A stretch of DNA of 18,653 nt from Irineochytrium annulatum. Its lineage: Eukaryota; Chytridiomycota; Chytridiomycetes; Chytridiales; Chytridiaceae. The notes beneath the pieces were generated by a model. That model was not told the origin of the DNA, did not search any database, and worked only from the letters and a program-made list of their open reading frames with translations. Each line of letters opens with the position of its first letter. Position 1 is the first letter of the stretch. The translations under genes and the position numbers were made by a program. The stretch covers positions 1 through 18,653 of the forward strand of contig JADGJL010000540.1 in assembly GCA_027600665.1 (NCBI GenBank), read 5' to 3'. Shown one piece after another: positions 9,464 through 18,214 of this stretch.

Positions 9464-10468
9464 TTAGTGAGCAGCGAACGAGAGCGTTGAAACCACCTTG
9501 TCCCTCTTAGGCGCGTTGACGTCCGCTAAGTACTGATGTCCCCTCATACGAAGCTCCTTGTTTACGACGCCGCCGATGCCGTATGCCGGGAAGATGCGGC
9601 CCATCCGCGCAAGAGTAGTGCCGACGTACTCGCGGGCGATAAATTGGAACCTGCGGAAGGTTGCGCTGATGTAAGAAAAACGACGTCGCTTGTCATGTAA
9701 AAAAAAAAAAAAAAAAAAAAATAATTGAAAGTCACCTCTGAACCATCGAGGCTGCAGGTTTGTTGTACAAGTCCATCCCAAGCAGGTGCAACGGCGTCGA
9801 GGCCATCTGGACCGCACACGGCGTAATGAGCTGCGCTGCGAGCTCGGCCCTCTTCCCCTCGAACTTATAGTCCTTCACCAGCCTTGCGCTGATCATCTGC
9901 GGCATGTTGAAACTCGCAAAGATCGTCATCGAGTCCCTGATCGTGTACAGGCCAGTCGACCGCAGCGGCACTGTCTTTGGCGGCGCAGCCGCTGCGGACG
10001 CGTTCGCGAACGCCCGGGTGAAGTACATGTCCTTTAGCACGGAAAGGCCGACGTTCGTGAGGGATGTGCCGATGAATTTGGGCCAGAAGGGGTCTTGGTG
10101 GAAATGACGGCTGAAGGTCTCAATCTGGTTTGCGACGATGTAGGTGCCGGAGTAGACGCCCCAGATGAGGAGGAAGGAGGGCTGGGAGACGAAGTAGTGC
10201 GGCCGCATGACGAGGGTCGCGAGGCCGGACGTAATTCCCTGTTCGACAACTGGGTCAATCACGGAGGCACGGTGGATTCCAACAAAGCTCACACCTGCAT
10301 CAGGGGCTGCCGGCCGCTCGCGTTGGAGAAGATAGACTTGTCGATGATGGAGATGAACGGGCTGACGAGGAGCGCCGACGAGATGGCGGCGACGGTCTCG
10401 ACGCCGACTTTTTGGTGCAGCGGCACGACGGCGCCCTTGTAGTCGAATGCCAGTGAAGAGCCTCCCAT
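9464..10468 (-). CDS. Conserved fungal membrane protein, probably organellar, function unknown (3 exons)
   Basis: Exons are 10295-10468, 9736-10238 and 9464-9650, giving 287 aa. Intron 1 (56 nt) runs GTGTGAGC to GAACAG. Intron 2 (85 nt) runs GTGACT to CCGCAG and contains a T23 run on the coding strand. The sequence resembles a fungal family I recall only as conserved uncharacterised protein: SPFISIIDKSI, then LVMRPHYFVSQPSFLLIWGVY, PKFIGTSLTNVGLSVLKD, IRDSMTIFASFNMPQMIS, and a C-terminal REY...ALAR-like and AYGIGGVVN motif. Several moderately hydrophobic segments (residues about 27-43 and 78-96, and later ones) suggest a multi-pass membrane protein. The alternating small and hydrophobic segments recall carrier-like organellar proteins, but no mitochondrial-carrier PX(D/E)XX(K/R) motif is visible. 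There is no obvious targeting peptide. The gene model is firm; the function is not. Confidence 0.8.
9699..9721. repeat. A23 homopolymer (T23 on the coding strand) inside an intron
   Basis: 23 consecutive A on the plus strand, within intron 2 of the membrane-protein gene (9651-9735). On the transcribed strand it is a long U tract about 50 nt upstream of the acceptor. Confidence 0.9.
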
Positions 10469-10913
10469 GACGGTGAGCGCGGTGGTTCGAGAGTGCCTGG
10501 TGGGAAGGGAGAGGTGGAGGATCCGAGCAGGACGCGCCGGAGGAGATCGGAAGGTCAGGACGGATGATGGAGCCGCGATTAGGTCGGGAATGTCAATTGA
10601 GGCGCATCACGCGTCACGCCACCCATCGGCTATAATTAGAACCGAATATCCTCATGCTCAAGGATGATTATTGAGAGCTAGCACGTTTTAAAGGAGGACA
10701 TAAATATTGAAAGCTATCGAATGCAAATCAGTTTTTGTGTCAGGGCTTGGTGAACAGGATAAATCTCGTCCTTTCCAACCAAGCATTCTGACGGCAGCAG
10801 CACGAATGCCATCGAAAGCCAAAAGGTACCATCAGCAAGAAACTCGTGTATTCTAAAATGTGGTGTCCAGCGACCTCACAAGGTAGCGTTGGTGAAGTTG
10901 CACAGCAATCCCA
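10469..10913. promoter_or_regulatory. Promoter of the 9464-10468 gene and 3' flank of the GPI-protein gene
   Basis: About 445 bp between two minus-strand genes. The part near 10470-10600 is GC-rich, and 10620-10700 is AT-rich with TATAATTAG at about 10631. No open frame here has coding features, and no RNA gene is seen. Confidence 0.4.
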
Positions 10914-11458
10914 TTACAGTAAGCTGGCGGTGAACACTAATGATCCGACAGCCAGCAGATAGCTCGGACGCGTCAAAGCTTCACCGCGGTTCGTCCGTGT
11001 CGACGAGTTGAGCGCGTTGGTAGACGTCAGAGCTGTAGGCAAACGTGTTGGTAAGATATGAGCGGCCAGCCCTCGAACCAGAACATCAGTAGAAGAGGCC
11101 ACAAGAAGAAGGTCCCAATTCATCCCGAGCGGGCGTAGAGAAGACAGGTCAAACACACACCGGTAGTCGAGTTCACGCTCGCCGACGCGATGCCCGTCGC
11201 GCTCGCGCCCGCAGGCCCGTTGGTGACCGCGCCTGTCGTCGTGCCCTTCGCCGCAATCGTCGCCGGGATTTGCGCGCTCGCGTACACGTTAAGGGTCCCC
11301 ACGACGGCCGAAGGTACATCGTCGTAGCAATCGTAATCGAGATCGCTCTCGGCCGTTGTTGTCATTGGCGACGCGAGGGGCGCGACGACGGCGGCACTCG
11401 CCGCACACGGGAGGAGGGCTGCGAGAGCCATCGGGCCGAGCCAACGGAGGAGGAACAT
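10914..11458 (-). CDS. Small GPI-anchored Ser/Thr/Ala-rich cell-surface protein (2 exons)
   Basis: Exons are 11161-11458 and 10914-11032, giving 138 aa. The 128-nt intron (11033-11160) starts GTGTGTTTG and ends CCTACAG, joined in phase at an Ala codon. The product starts with a signal peptide (residues 1-22, LAALLPCAASA). A short acidic, Tyr-rich stretch follows (DLDYDCYDD), then a low-complexity Ser/Thr/Ala/Gly region suited to O-mannosylation. It ends with a hydrophobic tail (YLLAVGSLVFTASLL) after a small-residue and Arg-containing linker, which is the layout of a GPI attachment signal. It is probably displayed on the plasma membrane or in the cell wall. No enzymatic domain is seen. The intron is longer than its neighbours, so an extra small exon is possible. 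The gene is transcribed divergently from the acyl-CoA-binding protein gene. Confidence 0.75.
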
Positions 11459-11828
11459 TACGCGTCGGCGGATGTTGGCGGAGGCGTGAATGAAGAATGT
11501 GTCGGCATCAATCAGGACTGGTTACTTTCATCCTCGCTGGCGTTTCTCGAGACGGCCAACGGCCGCGTGTGGATCCACAGCCGGGAGTTGCCCTTCAGGC
11601 TTCAGTTCGCCTTGTCGTGTCGTTATCCGTCGTGCTTCCGTGCGCGGCGGCGGCGGCGCCGGCGACGGACGAGAATTGGCCGCGTCGACAACTTTTCCAA
11701 TGACGCCTCACATTGCGGCCCGCGCCTGCCGCCTGATATAAAGCACGCCAGGTATGACTGATTGTCTGTCCATCATCAGCTCAGTTCCTCTACGCGCAAC
11801 ATCTCTTTACCACCCGCATTTCTTCCGA
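11459..11828. promoter_or_regulatory. Divergent promoter between GPI-protein and ACBP genes
   Basis: A 370-bp spacer between two divergent start codons, GC-rich with CGGCGG runs near 11640-11665. Near the ACBP side there is a TATAAAG element. Plus-strand frames here overlap one another and have no coding support. Confidence 0.5.
11737..11743 (+). promoter_or_regulatory. TATA box of the ACBP gene
   Basis: TATAAAG lies 92 bp upstream of ATG 11829, followed by a pyrimidine-rich leader. The position and sequence fit a fungal TATA element. Confidence 0.5.
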
Positions 11829-12271
11829 ATGGCCATCGAGCTTCTTCCCGAGGAGGTCCAGGCAACCGGCAACGAAGATTTTAAGGTGAGACTTTCTCGT
11901 TTGGCCTCTCGTATTGCCTGCCTTCGCGTTTAGCTGTTTTGGTCTGAGTGTTCTTTTGCTTTTAGGAAGCCGGAAAGAAGTTCCGGGAGCTGAAGGAGTC
12001 GGGCAAGTGCTCGAACGACGAGCTCATTACGGGCTATGCCTACTTCAAGCAAGGTTCCGTCGGCGACTGCCACGAGCCCAAGCCTGGCATGCTCGACATC
12101 GCCGGTAAGTCAATAAAAACTTGATACCTTGCCCTTCATATCTTGACTATTGTTTGGCTCTCAGGAAAGATGAAGCACGCTGCATGGACGAAGCTCGTTG
12201 GCATGTCCAAAGAGGACGCCCAGAAGCGTGCCATTGAGCACGTCCAAGCCCTTGCCGCCAAGCTCGCATGA
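11829..12271 (+). CDS. ACB1: Acyl-CoA-binding protein (3 exons)
   Basis: Exons are 11829-11885, 11966-12104 and 12165-12271, giving 100 aa, the usual size of a stand-alone ACBP. Introns are 80 and 60 nt, with GTGAGA and GTAAGT donors and TTTAG and CTCAG acceptors. ACBPs bind long-chain acyl-CoA in the cytosol and shuttle it to lipid-synthesising and beta-oxidising enzymes. The core motif is clear: YFKQGSVGD, then PGMLDIAGKMKHAAW and GMSKEDAQKRAIEHV. Lys47 and Lys69 match the bovine CoA-contacting Lys32 and Lys54. Bovine Tyr31 and Tyr73 correspond here to Phe46 and Ala88, so the ligand site is altered. The leader is short and no targeting peptide is seen. AATAAAAATAA near 12411 may be a polyadenylation signal. 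Confidence 0.93.
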
Positions 12272-12583
12272 ATTAGCACGCTGGCTTTACCCTCTAGGTC
12301 GTTCTTGCGTCTGTGCGGACCCCAATGCTCATATCATGTATCCGCTCAAGGATTGATTGCTATAAACATATCATTGCATCAAGCTCCTGTGTTCATTTTT
12401 CCATTGCAACAGAATAAAAATAAGAAAACTGCAGCAACAGAAAGACCGATAAAAATATGGATATCATTTTTGCGCTCAATGTAAATAGAGTTTTAATGCT
12501 ACACCGCTGGCCCATTCCACAGGACAGCGTCACCACATGATAAAAGGAGAAAAGAAAAACGGAAGGAATTGAATGAAATCATG
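12272..12583. other. Convergent 3' flanks of ACBP and Tag1-like genes
   Basis: About 310 bp, AT-rich, with an AATAAAAATAA stretch near 12411-12421. I see no gene here; it holds the 3' UTRs of two convergent genes. Confidence 0.6.
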
Positions 12584-13842
12584 CTAAAAAACAGTGAAGT
12601 CTAGGTCACATGAAAAAGGGAAACGACAACGTGGGGCGCAATTCAACAAGAAAAGGAGAACGAGAAAAAGAAACCAAAAAAAAAAAAAAAAAAACGAAAA
12701 ATTTAAAAAAAAAACCCCCCCCCCCCCCAACACCACCGTCGCGACCGTCTTGAACCCGACGAAAGCATCCACCAGCCAGCTCGCCGGGCCACCGCCGACG
12801 GGCACCAGCGCCGCGCCGACCGTGTCCACCTTGGCGCCGTTGGTGGTCGCCTGGGGCAGGACACTAATGGCGCCCAGGTTCGCGGGACCCGTCAGCACCA
12901 GCGTGTTGTTGCCCGGGTACAACGTGACGGGGCCCGACGTGGTGAGGGGCGCGAGGAGGACGTTGTTGTAGAGGGCGTTGAAGGTCGGGGTGCCAAGGGA
13001 GAGCGTGATGGTGGAGGGGTTGTGGAGGACGGTGGTTGAGGTCACGGTTAGGGCCGCAATTGAGATCGTGGTGGCGGTGATGAGGGGGTTAGGGAAGGAG
13101 TTGAAGCCTGGGGGGGAGAGGAAGGGAGATTAGTATGGTTGTGAAAGGGAATGAGAAATTTATAAGGGTGTGCGTTGGGATTTCCTTCTGCTATCAAGAA
13201 GTACTTTTTCCCAGCTCGTAGCACCTCATGCATTACTATAAACTCACCATTTAACGTAATGGTCTTGTCCAAGCTCAAGCCCCTGAAGTTGACGCCCAAG
13301 GCCTTGATTGTTGGGCTCCCGACCAGCCTCCAGCTGAACGTCGGGTTGGTGTTGAGGTAGGTGGTGAAGAGCGTCATGGTGGGAACGTCCTTGATGGTGA
13401 ACAGGTTGGCCTGGCTGAAGGTCGCGACGCCGCCCGACGCGCTGACGCTGTCCATGGGGATGGTGCCGAGGAGCATGTCGGGAGCGCCGTTGGGCCTCTG
13501 GGTCCAGTACACCTGCATGGGGTCCGGGAACGAGATATCGGCCTGGATGCTTCCGGCGTTCGAGATGGAGCCGTTGCTCGCGAGCGTGAAGCTGTTCTGG
13601 GTCGTGTTGGAGATGGCGGTGCCCGTGAAAGTGAGGACGGACTGGTTCACGATGGTCTGAGCAATCTTGGGGCCACCGACAAACAGAACAATAATCAAGA
13701 TGAGGATGGCGACCAAGACGCCGACGAGGACGGCGAGGAGGATGACGCGCTTCCTGGACATGCGCGGCTTGGTGGTGGCGGGCTCGTCCTTCACGTCAAC
13801 GGCGACGGGGGCCTCGACGTCGGCGGGCTTCGAGTCAGTCAT
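12584..13842 (-). CDS. Tag1/DUF3712-like type II membrane protein (2 exons; 3' end uncertain)
   Basis: Exon 1 is 13248-13842 and exon 2 starts at 13107. The 140-nt intron (13108-13247) runs GTGAGT to CCCCCCAG. The N-terminal cytosolic part is short and ends RMSRKR. It is followed by one strong membrane helix (about residues 31-55), then an extracytoplasmic or lumenal domain. That domain has the repeated beta-sandwich phrases of fungal DUF3712/LEA-14-like proteins (TAISNTTQNSFTLASNG, ADISFPDPMQVYW, FSWRLVG, LDKTITLNG). Yeast Tag1 is a vacuolar membrane member of this broad group and helps end autophagy, but the cellular role here is not established. Reading the frame to 12584 gives 372 aa. The last part, from about 12730 down, is translated homopolymer (GGGG, then Phe/Leu-rich) and is implausible. 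The real stop or a further intron probably lies near 12730. Confidence 0.75.
12676..12728. repeat. Homopolymer cluster A19 / A5 / A10 / C14
   Basis: On the plus strand: 19 A (12676-12694), CG, 5 A, 3 T, 10 A (12705-12714) and 14 C (12715-12728). It sits exactly where the reading frame of the Tag1-like gene loses coding character. Length error in these runs is likely. Confidence 0.9.
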
Positions 13843-15262
13843 GATGAGGAAGTCGGTGGCGGGGGGGTGTGGGAGGAGGAAGGTTGATGGACGTCGGGCA
13901 CCTCGTGCGTGTGGTACGGAGTTCAGTTAAGGTCCTGGGTATGGGGTGGACGTCTGTGACGGGTGGGCTCGCGTTTTTTACACTTGCCCGTCGCACGGTC
14001 CCCTGTCTGGTTTCACCCATTACCTCATGAAGTAGACCTGGTCACTGCTCCTTCCCACGCGACAAATTCTCGCTGACGTCATCCGTTTCCGCCGCTATCT
14101 CCGCGCCTGCCTCCCTGCGAACGTGAACCGGTAGAAGCCATGACGATGGGCAATTTAGACTCCACCGCCCGCTACTCGGAATGCCAGCATAAATTGATTT
14201 TACGCGAAATTAAAATGGTCCGGCCAAGATAAAAATAATAGCTGAAATGACGCGTAAAAAACAAACTATGACATCGCTGCAGCCGCCTCACGAGGGGCAG
14301 TAATTCCGGCCGTTCACCTGTCAAGAGAGCGAGTGCCCCAGGCTATTCCGATAAGGCCGAGGCATGATGCGCTGGATACACGAAGGTGCAGTGGAAGGTC
14401 GAGAGCGAGGTAACAATTTTTCGGGCACTCCTGTCCTGATGTCTTTTTTTCTTGCTTAGCAGCTTGGAGCCGTGACCTTCAGTTTCGACGCTCAAGGTGA
14501 AGATTAGCAGTATTTCGATAAGTGGAATTACTTCGAAGCATAGCTGTCCTCGTAGGACGTTGTGACGCCCTCTGAATGAGCAGCGGAGTATGTGTAAGGA
14601 GATTGCAGAATATGGTTGGGTCGGACCACGCGCGTGAGGACAATGTTCGTTGTGGCGTCAGGCCGTGGCGGACATCGTCGTGTCGGCTGCAAGTAAGCGG
14701 TCAGCGACAGGTCCCAATAAGCAAAGCAGAAGCATTGACCAGCACCTCCTGCGGTTGCGTCTTGTAATTTGTACACTCGCGTCCGAATCCATTTTCATTT
14801 GTTTCATGCTTACAAGACCTTGACGTGATAAAAGCCTACCGAACAAATAATTTTTGTCCTGCATGAAAATTATAAAATTAGGAAATGAGCTGGCCTCTGA
14901 ACTTCTGCCTATAGTTCAGGTACTTGTTACGCGCTTTCGCAATGTACTGCAACCAATCAACGACACCCGGCTGGAAGGGTTCGCAAGACAATTGTTGTGT
15001 AGGCAGCCGAGGACGACATTAAAAATGAACACGTGCAATAATGAGCCTCACAAGAAGTTACGGCAAGGCATTCAGCAGTATTAAAAGTAGTGGCACATTA
15101 GGTGCAATAACATATCTAAACGATATACAATATAAACTGCCTGCGTTTAAGAAACCTTACAAGCAAGCTCGGAGACGTCGTCGACAAAATTGGGGTATAA
15201 GCCCAGAACCAAAACACATCAACACCAGATCCGCCACAACAGTCAAAGATAAGGTGAAGCCA
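13843..15262. other. Intergenic region with one weak spliced candidate
   Basis: About 1.4 kb. The part 13843-14200 is the promoter side of the Tag1-like gene. The part 14200-14520 shows nothing coding. The part 14528-14858 holds a weak spliced candidate, listed separately. The part 14860-15262 is AT-rich and lies beyond the LSM5 stop codon. An 86-codon plus-strand ORF from 15041 is antisense to the LSM5 3' end and lacks coding character. Confidence 0.5.
14528..14858 (-). CDS. Possible 3' part of an unidentified spliced gene (weak)
   Basis: Two segments can be joined in phase: 14814-14858 (15 codons, preceded by TTTTCATGCAG with CCTAAT upstream) and 14528-14686 (52 codons plus TAA). They are linked by an intron of 127 nt with a GTAAGC donor and a CTGACCGCTTACTTGCAG acceptor. 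The final exon reads coding-like near its end (LTRVVRPNHILQSPYTY, then a Tyr/Ser/acidic C-terminus). An ATG at 15019 (MSSSAAYTTIVLRTLPAG) could begin it, but I could not find a convincing set of 5' exons. The protein is not recognised, and chance similarity to splice signals is quite possible. Confidence 0.2.
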
Positions 15263-15852
15263 TTAATCCTGAGGGCCCCTGGAGATAACGAAATTAAATG
15301 AAGCCGACGTGTAGGCAACAAATATTTGAAACAAAATACGCACTCGCCGCCAGGTATGAGCATGCAAATGTTGTTCCCATTGAGCAGGATCTGATCCAAT
15401 TTTGTCACGACTCGTCCGTCTGGCGTGTTCTCACTACAAAAACGTTTTGGTCAGCACATCACAAAATTTTTTGATCACAAAAACTCAACTATTCGGTGAC
15501 ATCCTCCAACACCATGTCTACAATTATCGTTAGCAAGCGGCAGCAACCATTGAGAACGAAAGATTCCTAACAACAGCACATATGGAATTTTCGAAGCAAG
15601 AACGACAGCACATGGTGGCCTACTCACTGACGAAGTCATCGAACCCGAGCAGTGTTCCCGTAAACTCCTTGTCCGACTTCATCAGCACCCATATCTTGCT
15701 CCCGATACACTTGTCAACGAGCTCTGCATGTCGTCGGATGGAAACAGTGGTTAGAGCCACCAAATGCGACTTCACTATTAATGCCGCGCGCCGATGAGGC
15801 ATGCCGGCCTCGACCTACCGAGAGGGAGCAGGGCCGGTCCCGCACTCGCCAT
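15263..15852 (-). CDS. LSM5: LSm5, U6 snRNA / mRNA-decay Sm-like protein (5 exons)
   Basis: Exons are 15819-15852, 15628-15723, 15490-15517, 15344-15433 and 15263-15278, giving 87 aa, close to the 91 aa of human LSm5. Introns are 95, 110, 56 and 65 nt, and each keeps the phase. LSm5 is a subunit of the Lsm2-8 ring, which binds the U6 snRNA 3' end, and of the cytoplasmic Lsm1-7 ring for decapping. The match is end to end: [80 protein letters not shown]. Sm1 holds the [12 protein letters not shown] core and Sm2 holds the [13 protein letters not shown] loop that contacts RNA. The smallest exons are 28 and 16 nt. The start lies 53 bp from the JmjC gene start on the other strand. Confidence 0.96.
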
Positions 15853-15905
15853 TGATTGTGATGGAGGTGACAAGTCGAGGGAGCGCTTTTTTTGCGCAGT
15901 CCATA
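15853..15905. promoter_or_regulatory. 53-bp head-to-head spacer, shared promoter of LSM5 and the JmjC gene
   Basis: LSM5 starts at 15852 on the minus strand and the JmjC gene most likely at 15906 on the plus strand. So short a gap means that core promoters and 5' UTRs must share or overlap the neighbouring gene's sequence. No TATA box is visible. Confidence 0.4.
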
Positions 15906-17600
15906 ATGAAGCGGCCGGCGGCTAACCTCGACGGTCCCGGCCGAGGCGAGGCCGAGGTCGCGACGTCTCCGCTTTCGACGGCGGACTCGGGCGTCTCTAT
16001 GTGGAGGCCAAGAAAGAAAGCGAAACGGAACCACGCAGGGCCAGCGTCGTCCCTTCTAATCTCCTTCGGCTCACTCGCATCCCACCCGCAAGGTGTTAAA
16101 CCGCTCGGCAACCTCCTCCTCGCGACTGACTCGAAGACGGCGCCGCCCTGTCGCGAGCCGGGCCTTGGCGCCCTTTCCCCGCTCTCAGATGATCTCCTCC
16201 TTTCGATGCTCTCCGCCGACTCGAATCTCTTGCGACCCTCGGACCTCTGCCGTCTCGCGCGATGCTCCCGGGCCCTCTACGTGCTGGCGTGCCACGACGA
16301 CCTCTGGCGCGGGTGGATGATCAGGACGTTCGCAGGCGATTTTGGCGCGTTTAGGCGATCGTGGAGAGACACGTTCAGGGCGCGATCGTGGGGGTCACGG
16401 GACGTGCCGCTGGCACCGACGGTGGATATCAAAGTGGAGGGGTTCTATTCGGACTTCCTCTACAGCTCGTGGAGATGCGCGTCCGTGCCCCTGCGAAAGC
16501 TTTGCAGGGCGGACGCGAGGAACTCGGTGGAACGACGGTCTGGGTTAACTCTAACAGCGGAGGATTTTCAAAGAGAGTGAGAGTAATGTAAAAGCTTTGC
16601 GTTATTTAACTTCGTGTTCAGGTACTCGACGCCGAATAAGCCCGTCATTCTGACCGACGTCGTCCCAAGTTGGCCCGCTTACGCAAAGTGGGACCTCCCT
16701 TTCCTCCAATCCCGCTGCGACGCCTCGGTCCTCTTCCGCGCCGAGGCCGTCGACCTCAACCTTCAGACCTACCTGCCTTACTCTACCCGCTGCGCCGCCA
16801 ACGGCGCCTCCTTCGAGGAGTCTCCGCTGTATCTCTTCGACAAGCACTTTGCCGACCGGACCGACCTCGCGTCAGACTACACCGTCCCGCCCCACTTTGC
16901 TCAACACGACCTCTTCTCCGTCTTGGGCAAGGAGAGGCCGGATCATCGCTGGCTCATCATCGGCCCTCCGCGATCGGGCTCGACGTTCCATCTCGACCCG
17001 AACGCCACGAGCGCGTGGAACGCCGTCATACGCGGGTCGAAGAAGTGGGTCCTCTTCCCGCCCGAATCCGTGCCGCCGGGCGTCTACCCGAGCAAGGACG
17101 GCGGGGAGGTGGCGAGCCCCGTTTCGCTGGCCGAGTGGTTCCTGAACCACTACGACGAGGCGCGCCGGACATCCGGGTTTCATGAGTGCGTTTGCGCGGC
17201 CGGGGAGGTCATCTACGTTCCGAGCGGGTGGTGGCACTGCGTCATGAATTTGGAGGAAACGATCGCCATCACTCAGAACTTTGTCGACAGAGGGAATTTG
17301 AAGAGGGTGCTAAGGTTCCTTGCGACGAAGAGAGATCAAGTCTCGGGGGTTGACTGCAGCAGTGGCGTTGCAGGGGAGACGCTTTACGAGCGTTTCGTTG
17401 GGAAGCTAAAAAAGGAGTGGGACGGCGTCGTGCGGGAGGAGGTGGTCGAGCGAGAGGAGACGGAGAAGAGGCGAAGGGATCGACAGCAGGAGCTAGACGC
17501 GAGCTCAGGCCTATTTATCAAGAAAATTACCGGCGCAAGCATCTACTCTTGCCCAAAGCCGGAAGTTGAAGATGGCGGATTTCGTTTCTCCTTTTTTTGA
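15906..17600 (+). CDS. F-box/JmjC-domain protein, JMJD6-like Fe(II)/2-oxoglutarate oxygenase (2 exons)
   Basis: Exons are 15906-16576 and 16622-17600, giving 549 aa. The 45-nt intron runs GTGAGA to TTCAG with a TTTAAC branch-like site. A basic nuclear signal (PRKKAKR) lies near the N-terminus. An F-box follows at residues about 89-142 (LSPLSDDLLLSML, then RLARCSRALYVLA and DDLWR), suggesting binding to Skp1 in an SCF complex. The JmjC domain runs from about 225 to 449. The iron ligands are visible as His347, Asp349 (FHLDPNATSAWN) and His429 (GWWH). Lys364 in GSKKW sits where JMJD6 uses Lys204 for 2-oxoglutarate. The C-terminus has a charged coiled-coil-like helix. JMJD6 relatives hydroxylate lysines or act on histones and splicing factors; the substrate here is unknown. 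In-frame ATGs at 15801 and 15861 are alternatives, but they overlap or abut LSM5, and 15906 has A at -3. Confidence 0.9.
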
Positions 17601-18214
17601 CCCTTGTTCAATACATCTTCTCGCCACATGCAGTTCAGTTGATTCTTCAACTTCAGTGCCTATGACGAAGTCGTTAGGCAGCAAAGTCTGTTTTTTTGTT
17701 TTTAGAGCAAACGCCTAAAAAATGGCTGTAAGTATTGTGCCTTCTGAAATCTGTGTACGCGTTTACGTGTATTCGAATTTATGCTCAGCTCTTGCCCTAT
17801 CATATATATCCATCCCTCCATTGACATACCCACTAATCATCGATTGCTTAATACAAACACAAACGACAAGAGAGACAGCACAGCGTCCAAAAAACAAAAT
17901 TTAAACAAAGGTACAGTCGTTGAAAGCCACAATAAAAACAGGAATTTTCAAGAACGGGGATTTTACTGAAGGGTAAACAAACGAAACGGAGTGAGTGGAG
18001 AAGAAAAAATACGTGGATGCGACTTCGAATTGTATGACAGCAGCGGCATATTGACAAAGCATTGACGTGAGAGATGAAAGGGCGAGGGAATAAACAGACA
18101 AACAAATGAACACCAAAAACAGAGTGGAAAATGAACGGGATAGGTTGGAAATCACGGGACCGAATGAGTACACTGCTGCAAACAAATGACGCCCGACCAC
18201 ATGCTGCTCCTTCA
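17601..18214. other. Convergent AT-rich intergenic region
   Basis: About 0.6 kb between the JmjC and bHLH stop codons. It is AT-rich with several AATAAA-like stretches, for example near 17931. Short frames on both strands lack coding character, and no RNA gene is recognised. Confidence 0.6.

Noticed and set aside
11270..11761. 163-codon plus-strand frame opposite the GPI-protein gene
   Set aside because: It runs antisense through the GPI-protein exon and promoter with an Arg-rich, motif-free translation.
15041..15301. 86-codon plus-strand frame antisense to the LSM5 3' end
   Set aside because: It has a real ATG, but the composition is that of AT-rich spacer, and part of it overlaps the last LSM5 exon, which is firmly supported on the other strand.
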